Made by a program: the position numbers and the translations under genes. DNA of 58,206 nucleotides from Gemmataceae bacterium (GTDB taxonomy: Bacteria > Planctomycetota > Planctomycetia > Gemmatales > Gemmataceae), in assembly GCA_025055795.1 (NCBI GenBank), contig JANWVV010000026.1, positions 1-58,206 of the forward strand, given 5' to 3'. Under the pieces are notes generated by a model. The model ran no database searches. It was not told the origin of the DNA and was given only the letters and a program-made list of their open reading frames with translations. This document shows positions 47,619 through 56,920 of this stretch, one piece after another. Numbering within the stretch: the first letter of the stretch is position 1; every line of letters begins with the position of its first letter.

Positions 47619-49115
47619 TCAGGGGGATATCGGCAGCCAGCCCTCCCGTAGGCGGCCGTCGCGGATTACGTAATACTTCAGGGGCAAGAAGGAAGCGAAG
47701 TCTTTGTGCTGCAGCACGAAGGCGACGTTGTCGTGGTTCAATGTTTCCCACGTATGCAGACCAACAAGGATGTCGCCTCGTTGCAATCCCGCCACGGCAG
47801 CGACGCTGTTGGCGGCGACTTCCGTTATCAACATGCCGCCCCGCAGTTGGGAATTCACACGACTGACTCCCTCAGCACCGACGGGCACCAGACGCATGCC
47901 CAGTTTACGCCAGATCAGCTCGGCTGCCGTGGAGGCAGCTTTGGGCGGAGCCAACTCCAGTGTAAGGTTCTGAATCTCGACTCCGCGGCGCACTTTGAAG
48001 GGGATCGACGCTCCTGCCCCTCGTTCCAGCAGACTCCGTTCCAAGTCGATTGAGGTAAATAACGTTATCTCGCCGGACTGGAGGACAACGTCGCCGGCCT
48101 TGAAACCGGCCTGCGCGGCGGGTGAACCCACCTCGACGGCTTCGACGACTACAGAGCGACGGACTGGGCCTTCCAGCTCGTCCCGTTGGGCCACATCGCG
48201 CACCACCAGGCCATGACGCAAGCCCCCTCGTCGTCGGGCCAGCAGTTCCGCAGCACGCGGAATAACACTATCTACAGGCAAGGCAAAACCGATGTTTTGG
48301 GCCCCGGCACGAATCGCCACATTAACCCCTACCACCTCCCCTAACAAATTCAAGAGCGGCCCCCCCGAGTTGCCCGGATTGATCGGTGCACTCGTTTGAA
48401 TCAGGCCCCGATAGCCCATCTCCTTGTTCAAAGTTACGTCCCGCCCTTTGTATGAAACCCGGCCATCGGTGATCGAGTGCTCGTAGCCATATGCATTTCC
48501 GATGGCAATCACGGCCTCGCCTACCATCAGATCAGCAGAGGTTCCCCATACCAGCAAAGGCAAAGGGTACTGCGGATCGATCTTGATGACGGCCAGATCC
48601 CCCTCTTTGTCGGTCGCGACAATGCGGGCGGGGTAACCACTTCCGTCACATAAGCGGACGCGTAAGGTCTGAACGTCGTCCACCACATGAAAATTTGTCA
48701 GAATATAGCCCCGCGGATCCAGGACTATGCCCGTCCCCATTCCATTGACCCGCTGCGGCTGCAAAGGTAACCGGAAAGGGTCATCAGCAGCCGGTACAAC
48801 TGTTCGCTCGCTATGGATATTGACAATGCCCCCCTTGACTTTCTCATAAACGGCGACCACCGGGTCACGTCGCTGTCCTGCCAAGGGCGAACTACCCCGC
48901 CGGGCGGTCACCCTATCCGCAGTGTCACTCCCCCGGAGAACCGATAACTCCCCAACAAACACTACAATCCCTACAATCGCAACGATTGCGCTACTATGCC
49001 ACCGCAATATTGTCACCTGGGCAATCCGTGCTCGGCTGATGATCACGGCTGGTCTCCCACACCTGGGCTTACGTCTGAACGGTTCCGCAACAGTGAAGTC
49101 GGCCACTTGCTGCAC
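47619..49115 (-). CDS. DegP/HtrA-like serine protease with two PDZ domains
   Basis: 498 residues. After about 40 residues a membrane helix (42-58) anchors it with the protease outside. The trypsin-like domain has His143 (ILTNFHVVDD), Asp173 (EGDLAVIKID) and Ser250 (NPGNSGGPLLN), a complete triad. Two PDZ domains follow (about 300-390 and 405-490; SPAAQAGFKAGDVVLQ and VAGLQRGDILVGL). Role: periplasmic quality control. First start is a GTG at 49115 with AGAGG upstream and a stop just before it. A promoter candidate lies at 49320-49347 on this strand. Confidence 0.93.
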   Translation of the reverse strand: MQQVADFTVAEPFRRKPRCGRPAVIISRARIAQVTILRWHSSAIVAIVGIVVFVGELSVLRGSDTADRVTARRGSSPLAGQRRDPVVAVYEKVKGGIVNIHSERTVVPAADDPFRLPLQPQRVNGMGTGIVLDPRGYILTNFHVVDDVQTLRVRLCDGSGYPARIVATDKEGDLAVIKIDPQYPLPLLVWGTSADLMVGEAVIAIGNAYGYEHSITDGRVSYKGRDVTLNKEMGYRGLIQTSAPINPGNSGGPLLNLLGEVVGVNVAIRAGAQNIGFALPVDSVIPRAAELLARRRGGLRHGLVVRDVAQRDELEGPVRRSVVVEAVEVGSPAAQAGFKAGDVVLQSGEITLFTSIDLERSLLERGAGASIPFKVRRGVEIQNLTLELAPPKAASTAAELIWRKLGMRLVPVGAEGVSRVNSQLRGGMLITEVAANSVAAVAGLQRGDILVGLHTWETLNHDNVAFVLQHKDFASFLPLKYYVIRDGRLREGWLPISP

Positions 49116-49287
49116 ATGCCTCTACAAACCAGCCGGATTGACTCGCCTTATCCCCTTCGCCGATACCCAGTTGCTCCGACAACGCCTGCAGCAACGTCTG
49201 CTCCGATTGGCCATCTCGACCAGACATATCAGTCGTGCCGAAGGTACTAACAAAAACACAAATGCGACGGGAAACTTATTCCTCCTC

Positions 49288-49316
49288 TTGACAGCTGTAA
49301 TGTTCAAGTGTACATA
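49288..49316 (+). promoter_or_regulatory. Promoter candidate for the rightward secreted protein
   Basis: TTGACA (49288-49293), 17-base spacer, TACATA (49311-49316). The -35 is perfect, the -10 weak, so only moderate support. Confidence 0.35.
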
Positions 49317-49339
49317 TATAGTATATGATCAAATGAACA
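49301..49339. promoter_or_regulatory. TGTTCA/TGAACA inverted repeat in the divergent promoter region
   Basis: TGTTCA (49301-49306) and TGAACA (49334-49339), with 27 bases between them, span the -10 of both promoter candidates. The same half-site pair, in the opposite order, occurs at 22152-22190. Confidence 0.35.
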
Positions 49340-49347
49340 AAAATCAA
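49320..49347 (-). promoter_or_regulatory. Promoter candidate for the DegP-like protease gene
   Basis: On the minus strand TTGATT (49347-49342), 16-base spacer, TATACT (49325-49320): four and five matches to the consensus hexamers. Leader of about 200 bases. Confidence 0.45.
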
Positions 49348-49550
49348 GTATCTTGAGAGGCGTTCTGGGTGGTTAATGATCGCAGCCCGAGGGGTGATCA
49401 GTGATAGCCTTGCTAATTCCTAAGCGCAATGATGCGACGACGCGGGTTGCTGAATAGGGCTAGTGGGTTCTATGTTTCGATCATGGTGGTCCCGATACTT
49501 GCGTCGCGGTGTTATGGTGAAGAAAGACGGTTCACAGTGGAGGAAGGAAG

Positions 49551-50147
49551 ATGCTGCACTTTATTTCGCTACACTGCCGAATGACGGGTTTGATCAGTGT
49601 TTTGGTTGGGATAGTGAGTATTACGGCAAGCACATCAGCTCGTGGTCAGGAAAGAGGAGCGACATCAGGTGGAGCTGTCGTGGTGAAGGTCGGCAAATTG
49701 TCCGCTCCAGCACCGCTGGAATGGAAAAACGAGAAACCCAATAACCGTTTACGGTCGTATCAGTTCCGTCTTCTGGGGGAGGCTGGATTGGCCGATGCAG
49801 AAATTGCCATCTATCCGGAAAGTCATCCGAATCCGGACGTTACCTTTCCCCGCTGGCAAGCTCAGTTTATTGTTCCGGAGGGGAAAACGATTGACGATAT
49901 CAGCCGCAAAGGTACATGGGACTTACCGGGAGCCAAGGCTCACTACTTGGACATTCAGGGGACCTGGAAGTACCGGGAGCGGCCCAAGGATCCCACGTCC
50001 AAGGAGATGATTCTGGAAAATTATCGGGTCATCTGGGTGATTGTCGCCGAGAAGGAGGAAGCTACCCACATCCGTTTCAGCGGTCCTGCCGCCGTCGTGG
50101 ACCGCTATTACAAAGGCTTCGAGCAGTGGCTGAAGTCGCTCAAGTGA
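49551..50147 (+). CDS. Secreted hypothetical protein (198 residues)
   Basis: A signal peptide covers about residues 1-33 (ends STSARGQ). The mature part begins AVVVKVGKLSAPAPLEWKNEKPNNRLRSYQFRL and ends in a helical WLKSLK tail; it is a mixed alpha/beta soluble domain with no recognised family. PGAKAHYLDIQGTWKYRERP and YRVIWVIVAEKEEATHIRFSGPAAVV look like a conserved fold I associate with planctomycete secreted proteins. GGAGG seven bases before the ATG supports the start. Confidence 0.75.
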   Translation: MLHFISLHCRMTGLISVLVGIVSITASTSARGQERGATSGGAVVVKVGKLSAPAPLEWKNEKPNNRLRSYQFRLLGEAGLADAEIAIYPESHPNPDVTFPRWQAQFIVPEGKTIDDISRKGTWDLPGAKAHYLDIQGTWKYRERPKDPTSKEMILENYRVIWVIVAEKEEATHIRFSGPAAVVDRYYKGFEQWLKSLK

Positions 50148-50295
50148 TGCGGCGGTCTACGAGGACTGGAATGGATGATGGATACTCCATCCTGCCAGCA
50201 CGAAAGGTGAATTAACTGAATCTGAAAGATTCGTCTGCATTAACAAGGCTTAAGTCAAAATTATGGGCGTTGACGAACAGGTTTACGATAAGCCT

Positions 50296-50329
50296 GGCGG
50301 GCAACGCACAACAACGAGGCTTTGCCGCC
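50296..50329. terminator. Bulged hairpin between converging genes
   Basis: GGCGG-G-CAA pairs with TTGCCGCC (eight pairs with a one-base bulge, loop 17 bases) in the gap between a rightward gene ending at 50147 and a leftward one ending at 50378. No T run. Confidence 0.3.
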
Positions 50330-50377
50330 CGATCGATCACAATGTACAGCCGCTTAAAATATAAGGTCATACGGGGA

Positions 50378-52180
50378 TCAAGCGTGGATGAGTAACGTGG
50401 TGCGTTCCGGGAGGTATTGCGCCACCTGTTGGATGACATCGCCTTTCATAAGCCGCCAGAAGCGACCGCGTTGGGAAATGCCCATGATCAGAAGATCTAC
50501 TCCATAGGTAACGGTGAGTTCTAAGATGATTTCTGCAACGTCATTACCCACAGCATAGAGGGGGCGGAGGGGAACTTGGATTTCAGCTGCAGCCTGGAGG
50601 GCCTGTTGGAAGATGAGCCGAGCTTCTTCGTCGTCTTTGATATTGGCTACAGTTACTGAGCCCATGGGTATAACAGCTAGCTGTCGCACAAATAGGACGA
50701 ACAATTCGGCTTGTCGATTTCTGGCCTCTTCAAGGGCAAACTGCAGCAGGCGGCTTCCTCCCCGAGTGGCGACAAGGATGCGAAGCATCGGGCCACCCTT
50801 TAGCGATTTAGCGGCAAGACCTGACGCTGGATGAACGGAGGGCAGCTTCAACTCAGGAGGTATGGCATGAGGTAACAGCACGTGTCGATACCGTTGCCAC
50901 CACTGGTGGAGGTACCGGGCTTTACCGACCGCACGGAGGGCGAAACCTCCAAGGGTAATGACCCCGGCGAAAACCAGCGCATGCGGTTTTTCCCAGGCAA
51001 TGGTTGCGGCAATCAAGGCCATCAAGACTCCCAACAGCATCAGCCCTGCGCGCTCGCGTCGGCTGATGATGAGATGGAAGTTGGTTGCGGTGGTCAGCAG
51101 ATTGATGGTCACTGCCCCGACCACGCCCATGGCATACAAGTCTGCTAGCCCGGCCATGTCAGGCACCAGCAGGACGATAACCATCGGTAACAGAGTGGCT
51201 AACAGCAGCGCGACAACCGGGACACCGAAGGCGTTGAGCCCGGCAAACACAGGGGGCAACTCGCGATCACGAGCCATCATGTACTGTATGCTGATCAAGC
51301 CCGCTACGGCTGTATTGCCTGCGGAAATGAGCACAAATGCGAACACGGTAGAAGCCACGAAGGCAAAAATGGGACCAACATAATATTCTGCCAGCAATCG
51401 CAGCATGTCGTCACGATGGGCCAGGTAGGCTTGGGAGGGGTCACCATTTCCTAGCACCTCCAGAGGCACAGCCTGCATGGCAACACAGAGGATGACATTC
51501 AGAAGAGCAATTTCCAGCAGGACGGGAAGGATGGCACGTCGTGCGGTCCGTTCCACCGGCGCCACCATGATGCCGGTCAGATTAGCGATGGTTTCTACGC
51601 CAGAAATGGCCAGAATGATAGAGGTAAAATGCATCCACCACTGCACCGGTCCTTCTTCGGGTGGCTGGACATGCACCTGTGCAAAGGCGGGTAACGCCGC
51701 CAAGGTTATGATCAGGGTCAACACAATGGCTCCCACCGCCACACCAACTGCCCCGTTTCCCGATTTGCGGGGACCAAACAGATTGAGCAGGCCCAACAAT
51801 ACCAGGCAACCAACCGCCCACCAATGTGGCGGTGACAATTGCAGATAATGGAAGGCGTCCACCAGGGAAACCGCCGCTGTTACCGTGTAATCGGCGAACA
51901 ACAGCAAGCCCCCAAGCATGCCTAGTAACGGATGTCGTTGACGGGCAGAACTGTACACGCCGCCGCCATCTGGATGCAGTCGACAAATCACTTGATATGC
52001 CCAACCGATTCCTAGCAGCAGCGCCGACATCGCCAACATGTACCAAACCGAGGCATGTCGGGCATAAAAAAAGCACAGGCCCAAAACGTATAGTCGGCTA
52101 GTGCCCCAATCCCCAAACAGCATGGCGCCGGCGTGGTACCAGCGTAACTCGCGTGGCCGACGCCCTTCTATCAACTCCAT
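50378..52180 (-). CDS. APC-family permease with C-terminal UspA domain
   Basis: 600 residues: about 12 membrane helices (residues 20-430) of the amino acid/polyamine/organocation superfamily, then a universal stress protein domain (about 460-600). The latter opens MLRILVATRGGSRLLQFALEEARNR and has GVDLLIMGISQRGRFWRLMKGDVIQQV, roughly matching the ATP-binding G-2x-G-9x-G(S/T) motif but with Ser and second Gly not in the strict spacing. Probably imports an amino acid or a similar organic cation with a cytoplasmic sensor. ATG 52180. It is separated by 625 bases from the RND gene upstream. Confidence 0.88.
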   Translation of the reverse strand: MELIEGRRPRELRWYHAGAMLFGDWGTSRLYVLGLCFFYARHASVWYMLAMSALLLGIGWAYQVICRLHPDGGGVYSSARQRHPLLGMLGGLLLFADYTVTAAVSLVDAFHYLQLSPPHWWAVGCLVLLGLLNLFGPRKSGNGAVGVAVGAIVLTLIITLAALPAFAQVHVQPPEEGPVQWWMHFTSIILAISGVETIANLTGIMVAPVERTARRAILPVLLEIALLNVILCVAMQAVPLEVLGNGDPSQAYLAHRDDMLRLLAEYYVGPIFAFVASTVFAFVLISAGNTAVAGLISIQYMMARDRELPPVFAGLNAFGVPVVALLLATLLPMVIVLLVPDMAGLADLYAMGVVGAVTINLLTTATNFHLIISRRERAGLMLLGVLMALIAATIAWEKPHALVFAGVITLGGFALRAVGKARYLHQWWQRYRHVLLPHAIPPELKLPSVHPASGLAAKSLKGGPMLRILVATRGGSRLLQFALEEARNRQAELFVLFVRQLAVIPMGSVTVANIKDDEEARLIFQQALQAAAEIQVPLRPLYAVGNDVAEIILELTVTYGVDLLIMGISQRGRFWRLMKGDVIQQVAQYLPERTTLLIHA

Positions 52181-52805
52181 GGCTGGTTACTCGGATGCAT
52201 ACTGGAACTGCTTCGTGTGGGCATATGACGCGCTGCACGCACCATCTGAACAGTGAACGCCAACGCGCTTATTGAGAAATTCGAGTCAGCTACTGCGCGC
52301 GATACAAACCCTGAGACAAGAATGCTTTCTCCCTTGACCTACTGCGCTTAGGTGCCTTTATGGTTGGTCTAGTATATCCTCTTCCTTAAACAAGTCCCCT
52401 TCAGCTTGTACGTCTTCAAGCCTGACAACCAAGTACCGCAAATCGGATTGATGACCAGATTACCCGATTTGGAGACACACTGACGCCCAGAGCAGCCGTG
52501 TACCAACCGAAGTACTGAAGGCCTATAACCTGTTCTGCAAAATGAAACTGGATGAAGATAAAAGTGGGTTTCCCTGCTGCTCGACAAGGTCAGTGGGCAG
52601 CAATCGGCTCTACATACATTAGCTGGTAAGCAATAAGGGGGTGTATCTTGCAAAGCCATGGGGGGGAGGGACTAGTTTCGAAAATAGAAGATGTCTCGTG
52701 GTGTTTTCCCTTTGTCAGCTGGTCAATCTTCCGGCGGCGACCGCTGGGTAGACATGTTGGCATTCCTTGGTACAGGCTATGAAAAAACATTTTATCCATC
52801 TTCCG
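52181..52805. other. 625-base intergenic gap
   Basis: Between the stop of the RND-type gene and the start of the APC-UspA gene. Only short, low-quality frames are present. I see no tRNA, transposon trace, near-consensus promoter or strong hairpin. It may hold the APC gene's promoter. Confidence 0.4.
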
Positions 52806-55502
52806 TCACTGTTTGCCGACGTGCCAGCGTGGCATCCAACGCTGAGCCGCCAACAGGCGGGGCATCTGCTGACCGATCTGCAACAAGGCGGGCAGGAAGA
52901 CCAAAGCAGCGAACAGGCACCAGCCCACCCCTACAGTCATCACCCATCCCAGACTGGCGATGCCACGATGTCGGGCCACCGTAAGCGTGGCAAATCCTAT
53001 CAGCGTGGTCATCCCGGCCACAACAATCCCCCGAGCAACGGCCCGACCCAGACGCCAGGGGATATTTGACTTTATCCCTTGCAAATAATCGTGCAGGACA
53101 TGTACGCCGTTGTCGATACCAATCCCGATCAGCAAGGGCAGTGCGACCACATTGGCCGGATTCCATGACACTCCACACCACCCCATCGTTCCCACTGTCA
53201 TCACTAGACCCACAAACAGCGGAAACAACGCCGCCAACCAATAGCGCCCGCAGCGAAAATCCAGCCATAGTACCCCAGCGACCACCCCTAAAGCGTACAA
53301 CGAAGCCCACAGAAAGCCGCGATGCATCTGGCGTAAGCCTTCGTAGGTGCGGAAGGTCTTGCCGGTCGCCTCCGGGTCAACCGCATTGACGGCCCGCAGG
53401 AACCGCTCCAGCGCTGTGTAATCCCACAGGTCATCTTTGGCCCAGACCTGAACTAGAAAAGCTCCGTCCCGACTGACATAACGTTCGCGAAGCGGCTCGG
53501 GAATGTCCGTTAGCGTAATCGGCAAAGGCTGGCTGACCACTTGCCATTGATGCAGTGCCTTGGCCAATTGGCTGCTCAACCAACGGTCTAACTCTCGCAG
53601 AATCTGCGCTGCCTGGGGCAACTCCGTCAGCAATTGATTTAACTGTAGCGCCCCTTGTCGGATCGCTGGCGATGCAGCGGGTGACGTAGCTAGCCGGGCG
53701 GTCAGCCGGGCGATTCGTTCGGGATCAACCGCAACCGCTGGCGGGGGAATTGACGTGGGCAACCGAAGCAACTGCCGATGAATTTCCTGGACTATCGGCA
53801 GCTTCCGTTCCATATCAGCCGGCAACAACGAGGCTACCTCGAGCACACGCCCCACCTGAGGCAATCCTTCATATCGTTGCCGGAGGAGCCGTGCCTCCTC
53901 AGCGGTCTCTGCGATGCTGAGGGCATCCCAGGTCATACCGGCTGCGTGCTGCGTCAAGCGTAGTTCCCACTGTACCGATTCCAGTGCGGTCGATTGCAAA
54001 TGAAGCAAATTATGATCATACCGGACATTCCACATGCCCCCGCCGAGAATCATTACCAATGCAGCGGCTACTAAGGCAATCATCCAAGGGCTTAACTTAA
54101 TGTTGAACGGTCGCATCCCCCCAAGTGCTCCTGAGGGTTGAACCATCCGTTCGGTACGCTGAGTCAGCACTAATAAAGCAGGGAGCAGGGTAAAACAGCT
54201 CAGGGCGCACAGCAGAATGCCCCAACCGGCGATCCACCCCAATTCGGCGACAGCGCGGAAGTCCACCGCCAGCAAAGCTCCGAAAGCCGCTGCCGTTGTC
54301 GCCGCTGCGGTCAGAATGCCAGGACCCGCTGTGCGTGCGGCGTATGCGATGGCTTCCCCAGGTATCAGACCGGCACGCCGTGCCTCGTCGTAACGGGCCA
54401 CCCATAATACGCCGTAGTCACCGACGCCGATCATCATCACCGCGAAGGCAGCCGACAGAATATTCAGGTGACCGATCGTCAGCGTGGCCCAGCCCAAAGC
54501 CCACAGGATACCCACCAGCAATGTAGCAAGCGTCAACAAGGGATAGCGTAGACCGCGATAAACCACCCCATACAGAACTGCTACGCCGAGCAAGGCTACA
54601 AGTGCCGCCCAGCGTGTATCGCGATCGGCCTGGGCCATTTCATCGCTTTCCAGCACGGGCAAGCCAGTGACGCCGAATTCGAGATCGGCGAAGTTACTGG
54701 CCACATCCTGAACCATAGCCCGCAGGAGAGCGATAGTCTGTCGTACCGCGACCGGCGAACGCCCGGCTTCGACAGGCCGGCACAGTAACACGGTCATTGT
54801 GCCGTCAGGGGTGTGCAGGTACTGAGGCTGCTCCAGGGCCAGTGCCCAGTGTTGTTGCCGAGCAGACGTCTCGTAAAGTTGCCCCCACGGATCGGGCGGT
54901 GTCTGCCCCTGAAGAAATGCCACTGCGGCCTGTAGGAGCTTGGGCAGGCTGGTCAGCAACGCCACCTCATAAGGCGAAGGGCTGTTGTGCTGCATGGCCG
55001 CCTCTGCCCGTGCCAGGAGCGTCTGGAGTGACAACAGCCGCCAGCTCCAGGAGGCCTGTTCGCCCAAAAGAGGCTGCAGATGATGGAGCATCTGCCGTAA
55101 TCGTTCCAGTTCCTCCAGTGATAAATAGAGCAAGGCCCGGGACCGCAACGGCCGCAAATCCACCTTGTAGAAAAGGCGATCGAACACCTGCGGCTGAGCC
55201 GCGATGCGGGTGGCCACTGCTTCCACCGCAGCGGCACGTCGGGCGACGTCCGCCCCACTGATCACGACGACTATCTCTTCCTCAGGACCAAAGCGGTCGA
55301 TATAACGCTGCCACCGCTGCTGACATGGCTTGTCGGCACTGAGCAGATCGTCGCGTTGCGGACGGTATTCCAGGTATTGCCAGGCGACTCCTAATGCACC
55401 AGCCGCTAGACCTATCGTCCATAAAAGCGTCCAGTACGGATGGCGGGCTGACCACGCCACCATTGCAACAAGCAGACACTTCCAACCCTGCAAACGAGCC
55501 AT
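52806..55502 (-). CDS. RND/MMPL-family transporter (HpnN-like)
   Basis: 898 residues with the duplicated MMPL layout: membrane helix, large outside loop, five helices, twice over. The first helix is followed by YRPQRDDLLSADKPCQQRWQRYIDRFGPEEEIVVVI, and the membrane cores have MMIGVGDYGVLWVARYDEARR and PLLIGIGIDNGVHVLHDYLQG, where the Gly-Ile-Gly-x-Asp/Tyr-Gly proton-relay segment is visible. It resembles HpnN, which moves hopanoids to the outer membrane. No hpn biosynthesis genes are in the window, so the lipid cargo is unproven. ATG 55502 has a GTGAGG upstream. Confidence 0.85.
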   Translation of the reverse strand: MARLQGWKCLLVAMVAWSARHPYWTLLWTIGLAAGALGVAWQYLEYRPQRDDLLSADKPCQQRWQRYIDRFGPEEEIVVVISGADVARRAAAVEAVATRIAAQPQVFDRLFYKVDLRPLRSRALLYLSLEELERLRQMLHHLQPLLGEQASWSWRLLSLQTLLARAEAAMQHNSPSPYEVALLTSLPKLLQAAVAFLQGQTPPDPWGQLYETSARQQHWALALEQPQYLHTPDGTMTVLLCRPVEAGRSPVAVRQTIALLRAMVQDVASNFADLEFGVTGLPVLESDEMAQADRDTRWAALVALLGVAVLYGVVYRGLRYPLLTLATLLVGILWALGWATLTIGHLNILSAAFAVMMIGVGDYGVLWVARYDEARRAGLIPGEAIAYAARTAGPGILTAAATTAAAFGALLAVDFRAVAELGWIAGWGILLCALSCFTLLPALLVLTQRTERMVQPSGALGGMRPFNIKLSPWMIALVAAALVMILGGGMWNVRYDHNLLHLQSTALESVQWELRLTQHAAGMTWDALSIAETAEEARLLRQRYEGLPQVGRVLEVASLLPADMERKLPIVQEIHRQLLRLPTSIPPPAVAVDPERIARLTARLATSPAASPAIRQGALQLNQLLTELPQAAQILRELDRWLSSQLAKALHQWQVVSQPLPITLTDIPEPLRERYVSRDGAFLVQVWAKDDLWDYTALERFLRAVNAVDPEATGKTFRTYEGLRQMHRGFLWASLYALGVVAGVLWLDFRCGRYWLAALFPLFVGLVMTVGTMGWCGVSWNPANVVALPLLIGIGIDNGVHVLHDYLQGIKSNIPWRLGRAVARGIVVAGMTTLIGFATLTVARHRGIASLGWVMTVGVGWCLFAALVFLPALLQIGQQMPRLLAAQRWMPRWHVGKQ

Positions 55503-55850
55503 CTTTGTGCCTCACCCGGTTCAGCGGCACCAGCACGGCGTTTGCAAACACCGCGGCAAACGCACGGCTCGTTGAACCGCCAGACCGTCCACACTACCGT
55601 GGCGGCCAGACACACTGGCTTTTCTTCATACGACAGCAAAGCGAACCGACACAAGACCAGAACTTCCTGTGCACCAGCATGTGCCTACCAAATCCGGCAC
55701 CCAGCCAAGGCGTGGCCGCTGCCTCCAGGTATTACTTGGCACAGCGTCAGGAGAAAAAGAGCACAGAAAACCCGGCAACTAAAACGACAAAACGGGCATG
55801 GCCTGGTCAGCGATTGGTGTATTTTCCCCAGGTTCGCTACAATCTAAGGC
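55503..55850. other. 348-base divergent gap
   Basis: Separates the leftward RND gene from the rightward CDF gene. TACAAT (55838-55843) with TTGGTG 18 bases before it lies so close to the CDF start that transcription would begin at or near the ATG; TAAGG (55844-55848) partly overlaps it. Nothing else recognised. Confidence 0.4.
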
Positions 55851-56855
55851 ATGGTGGCACATCCGGGCGAACCGCTGCAGGTCCGCTGGCCGCTGCTGCT
55901 GTCGGTAGGAGCGGCGCTGCTCACTTTGTGCCTGAAAGGAATTGCTGCCTGGCAAACCGGATCAGTAGGTCTGCTCTCCGATGCCCTGGAAAGTCTTGTG
56001 AATTTGACTGCAGCGGCAGTGGCCTATGCAGTCATCTGGTATGCCTCCCGACCGGCAGACCGCACTCATGCCTTTGGCCATGAGAAAATCGAATATTTCG
56101 CTAGCGGTCTGGAAGGTGTGTTGATTATCCTGGCCGGCGTGGGAACGGCCCTTTATGCCGTGCAGCGGTGGCGTCAGCCCCTCCCCCTCTATCAACTGGA
56201 AATCGGGTTGCTGATCAGTATTGCAGCAGCCGTCATCAACTGGTTGGCGGCTCGCATTTTGCTGGCCGAGGCCCGGCGGATCGGCTCTATCGTCCTGGAA
56301 TCGGATGGTCAGCACCTGATGACAGACGTCTGGACTACTGCCGCAGTGGTGACAGGGCTGCTGCTAGTACTGACGACGGAACTGACTTGGATTGATCCGT
56401 TGCTGGCCTTAGGGGTTAGCACCCACATCATCTGGACCGGTGGTCACTTGCTGGTGCGTTCGTTTCACGGCCTGATGGATCGGGCTTTGCCCGAGGCAGA
56501 ACAAGAACGGATTCGTCAGGTGCTGTTGCAGCACCTCCCTTCGCAGGCCGCTTTTCACATGTTGCGGACCCGTCGTGCGGGCCAACGCCGCTTTGTCGAA
56601 TTCCACTTGCTCCTGCCCGGCGAAACGTCCATCCGTACCGGTCATCAGCTTGTGCACACCTTGGAAGAAGCGTTGCAACGGCAATTCCCAGGTACGCAAG
56701 TAATGGCTCATTTGGAACCGATCGAGGAATCCTGCTCGTGGGAAACGGAGGAACTGGCCCGCTTAGGAGAAGTGGCGGCAGCGTGGTCCCCCCGCAGCGT
56801 AAAACCGCAAAGTTCCGATGCGAGCCCTGATTGGTCCGACCTCAAAACGAGCTAA
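55851..56855 (+). CDS. Cation diffusion facilitator (CDF) metal exporter
   Basis: 334 residues: six membrane helices and a C-terminal cytoplasmic domain (about 220-334). The helix-2 metal site is in LLSDALESLVNLTAAAVA, followed by HAFGHEKIEYFASGLEG, the signature of the family, and helix 5 has ESDGQHLMTDVWTTAAVV with a His-x-x-x-Asp pair. The helix-2 site reads D-x-x-E rather than the commoner H/D-x-x-x-D, so Zn, Fe and Mn are all possible. Efflux of Zn2+ or a similar ion in exchange for protons. Followed after 65 bases by two metal permease genes. Confidence 0.92.
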   Translation: MVAHPGEPLQVRWPLLLSVGAALLTLCLKGIAAWQTGSVGLLSDALESLVNLTAAAVAYAVIWYASRPADRTHAFGHEKIEYFASGLEGVLIILAGVGTALYAVQRWRQPLPLYQLEIGLLISIAAAVINWLAARILLAEARRIGSIVLESDGQHLMTDVWTTAAVVTGLLLVLTTELTWIDPLLALGVSTHIIWTGGHLLVRSFHGLMDRALPEAEQERIRQVLLQHLPSQAAFHMLRTRRAGQRRFVEFHLLLPGETSIRTGHQLVHTLEEALQRQFPGTQVMAHLEPIEESCSWETEELARLGEVAAAWSPRSVKPQSSDASPDWSDLKTS

Positions 56856-56920
56856 ACTTGCGGCCAGCAAGTGATTGTTGCGGTTGAGGACACGCTGAGC
56901 GTACGTAGCGGAATATCGAG

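Larger units (their letters stand above)
49116..49550. other. 435-base divergent region with two promoter candidates
   Basis: Separates the leftward DegP-like gene from a rightward secreted protein. It holds promoter candidates in both directions within an AT-rich patch (49288-49347) and a GTTGCT/AGCAAC inverted repeat (49170-49195). No gene. Confidence 0.5.

Noticed and set aside
48922..49356. Rightward 144-residue frame over the DegP gene start
   Set aside because: Antisense to the protease N-terminus and across its promoter; no recognisable domain.
55542..55847. Rightward 101-residue frame before the CDF gene
   Set aside because: Arg/Thr/Gln-rich with no hydrophobic core; reads as non-coding DNA.
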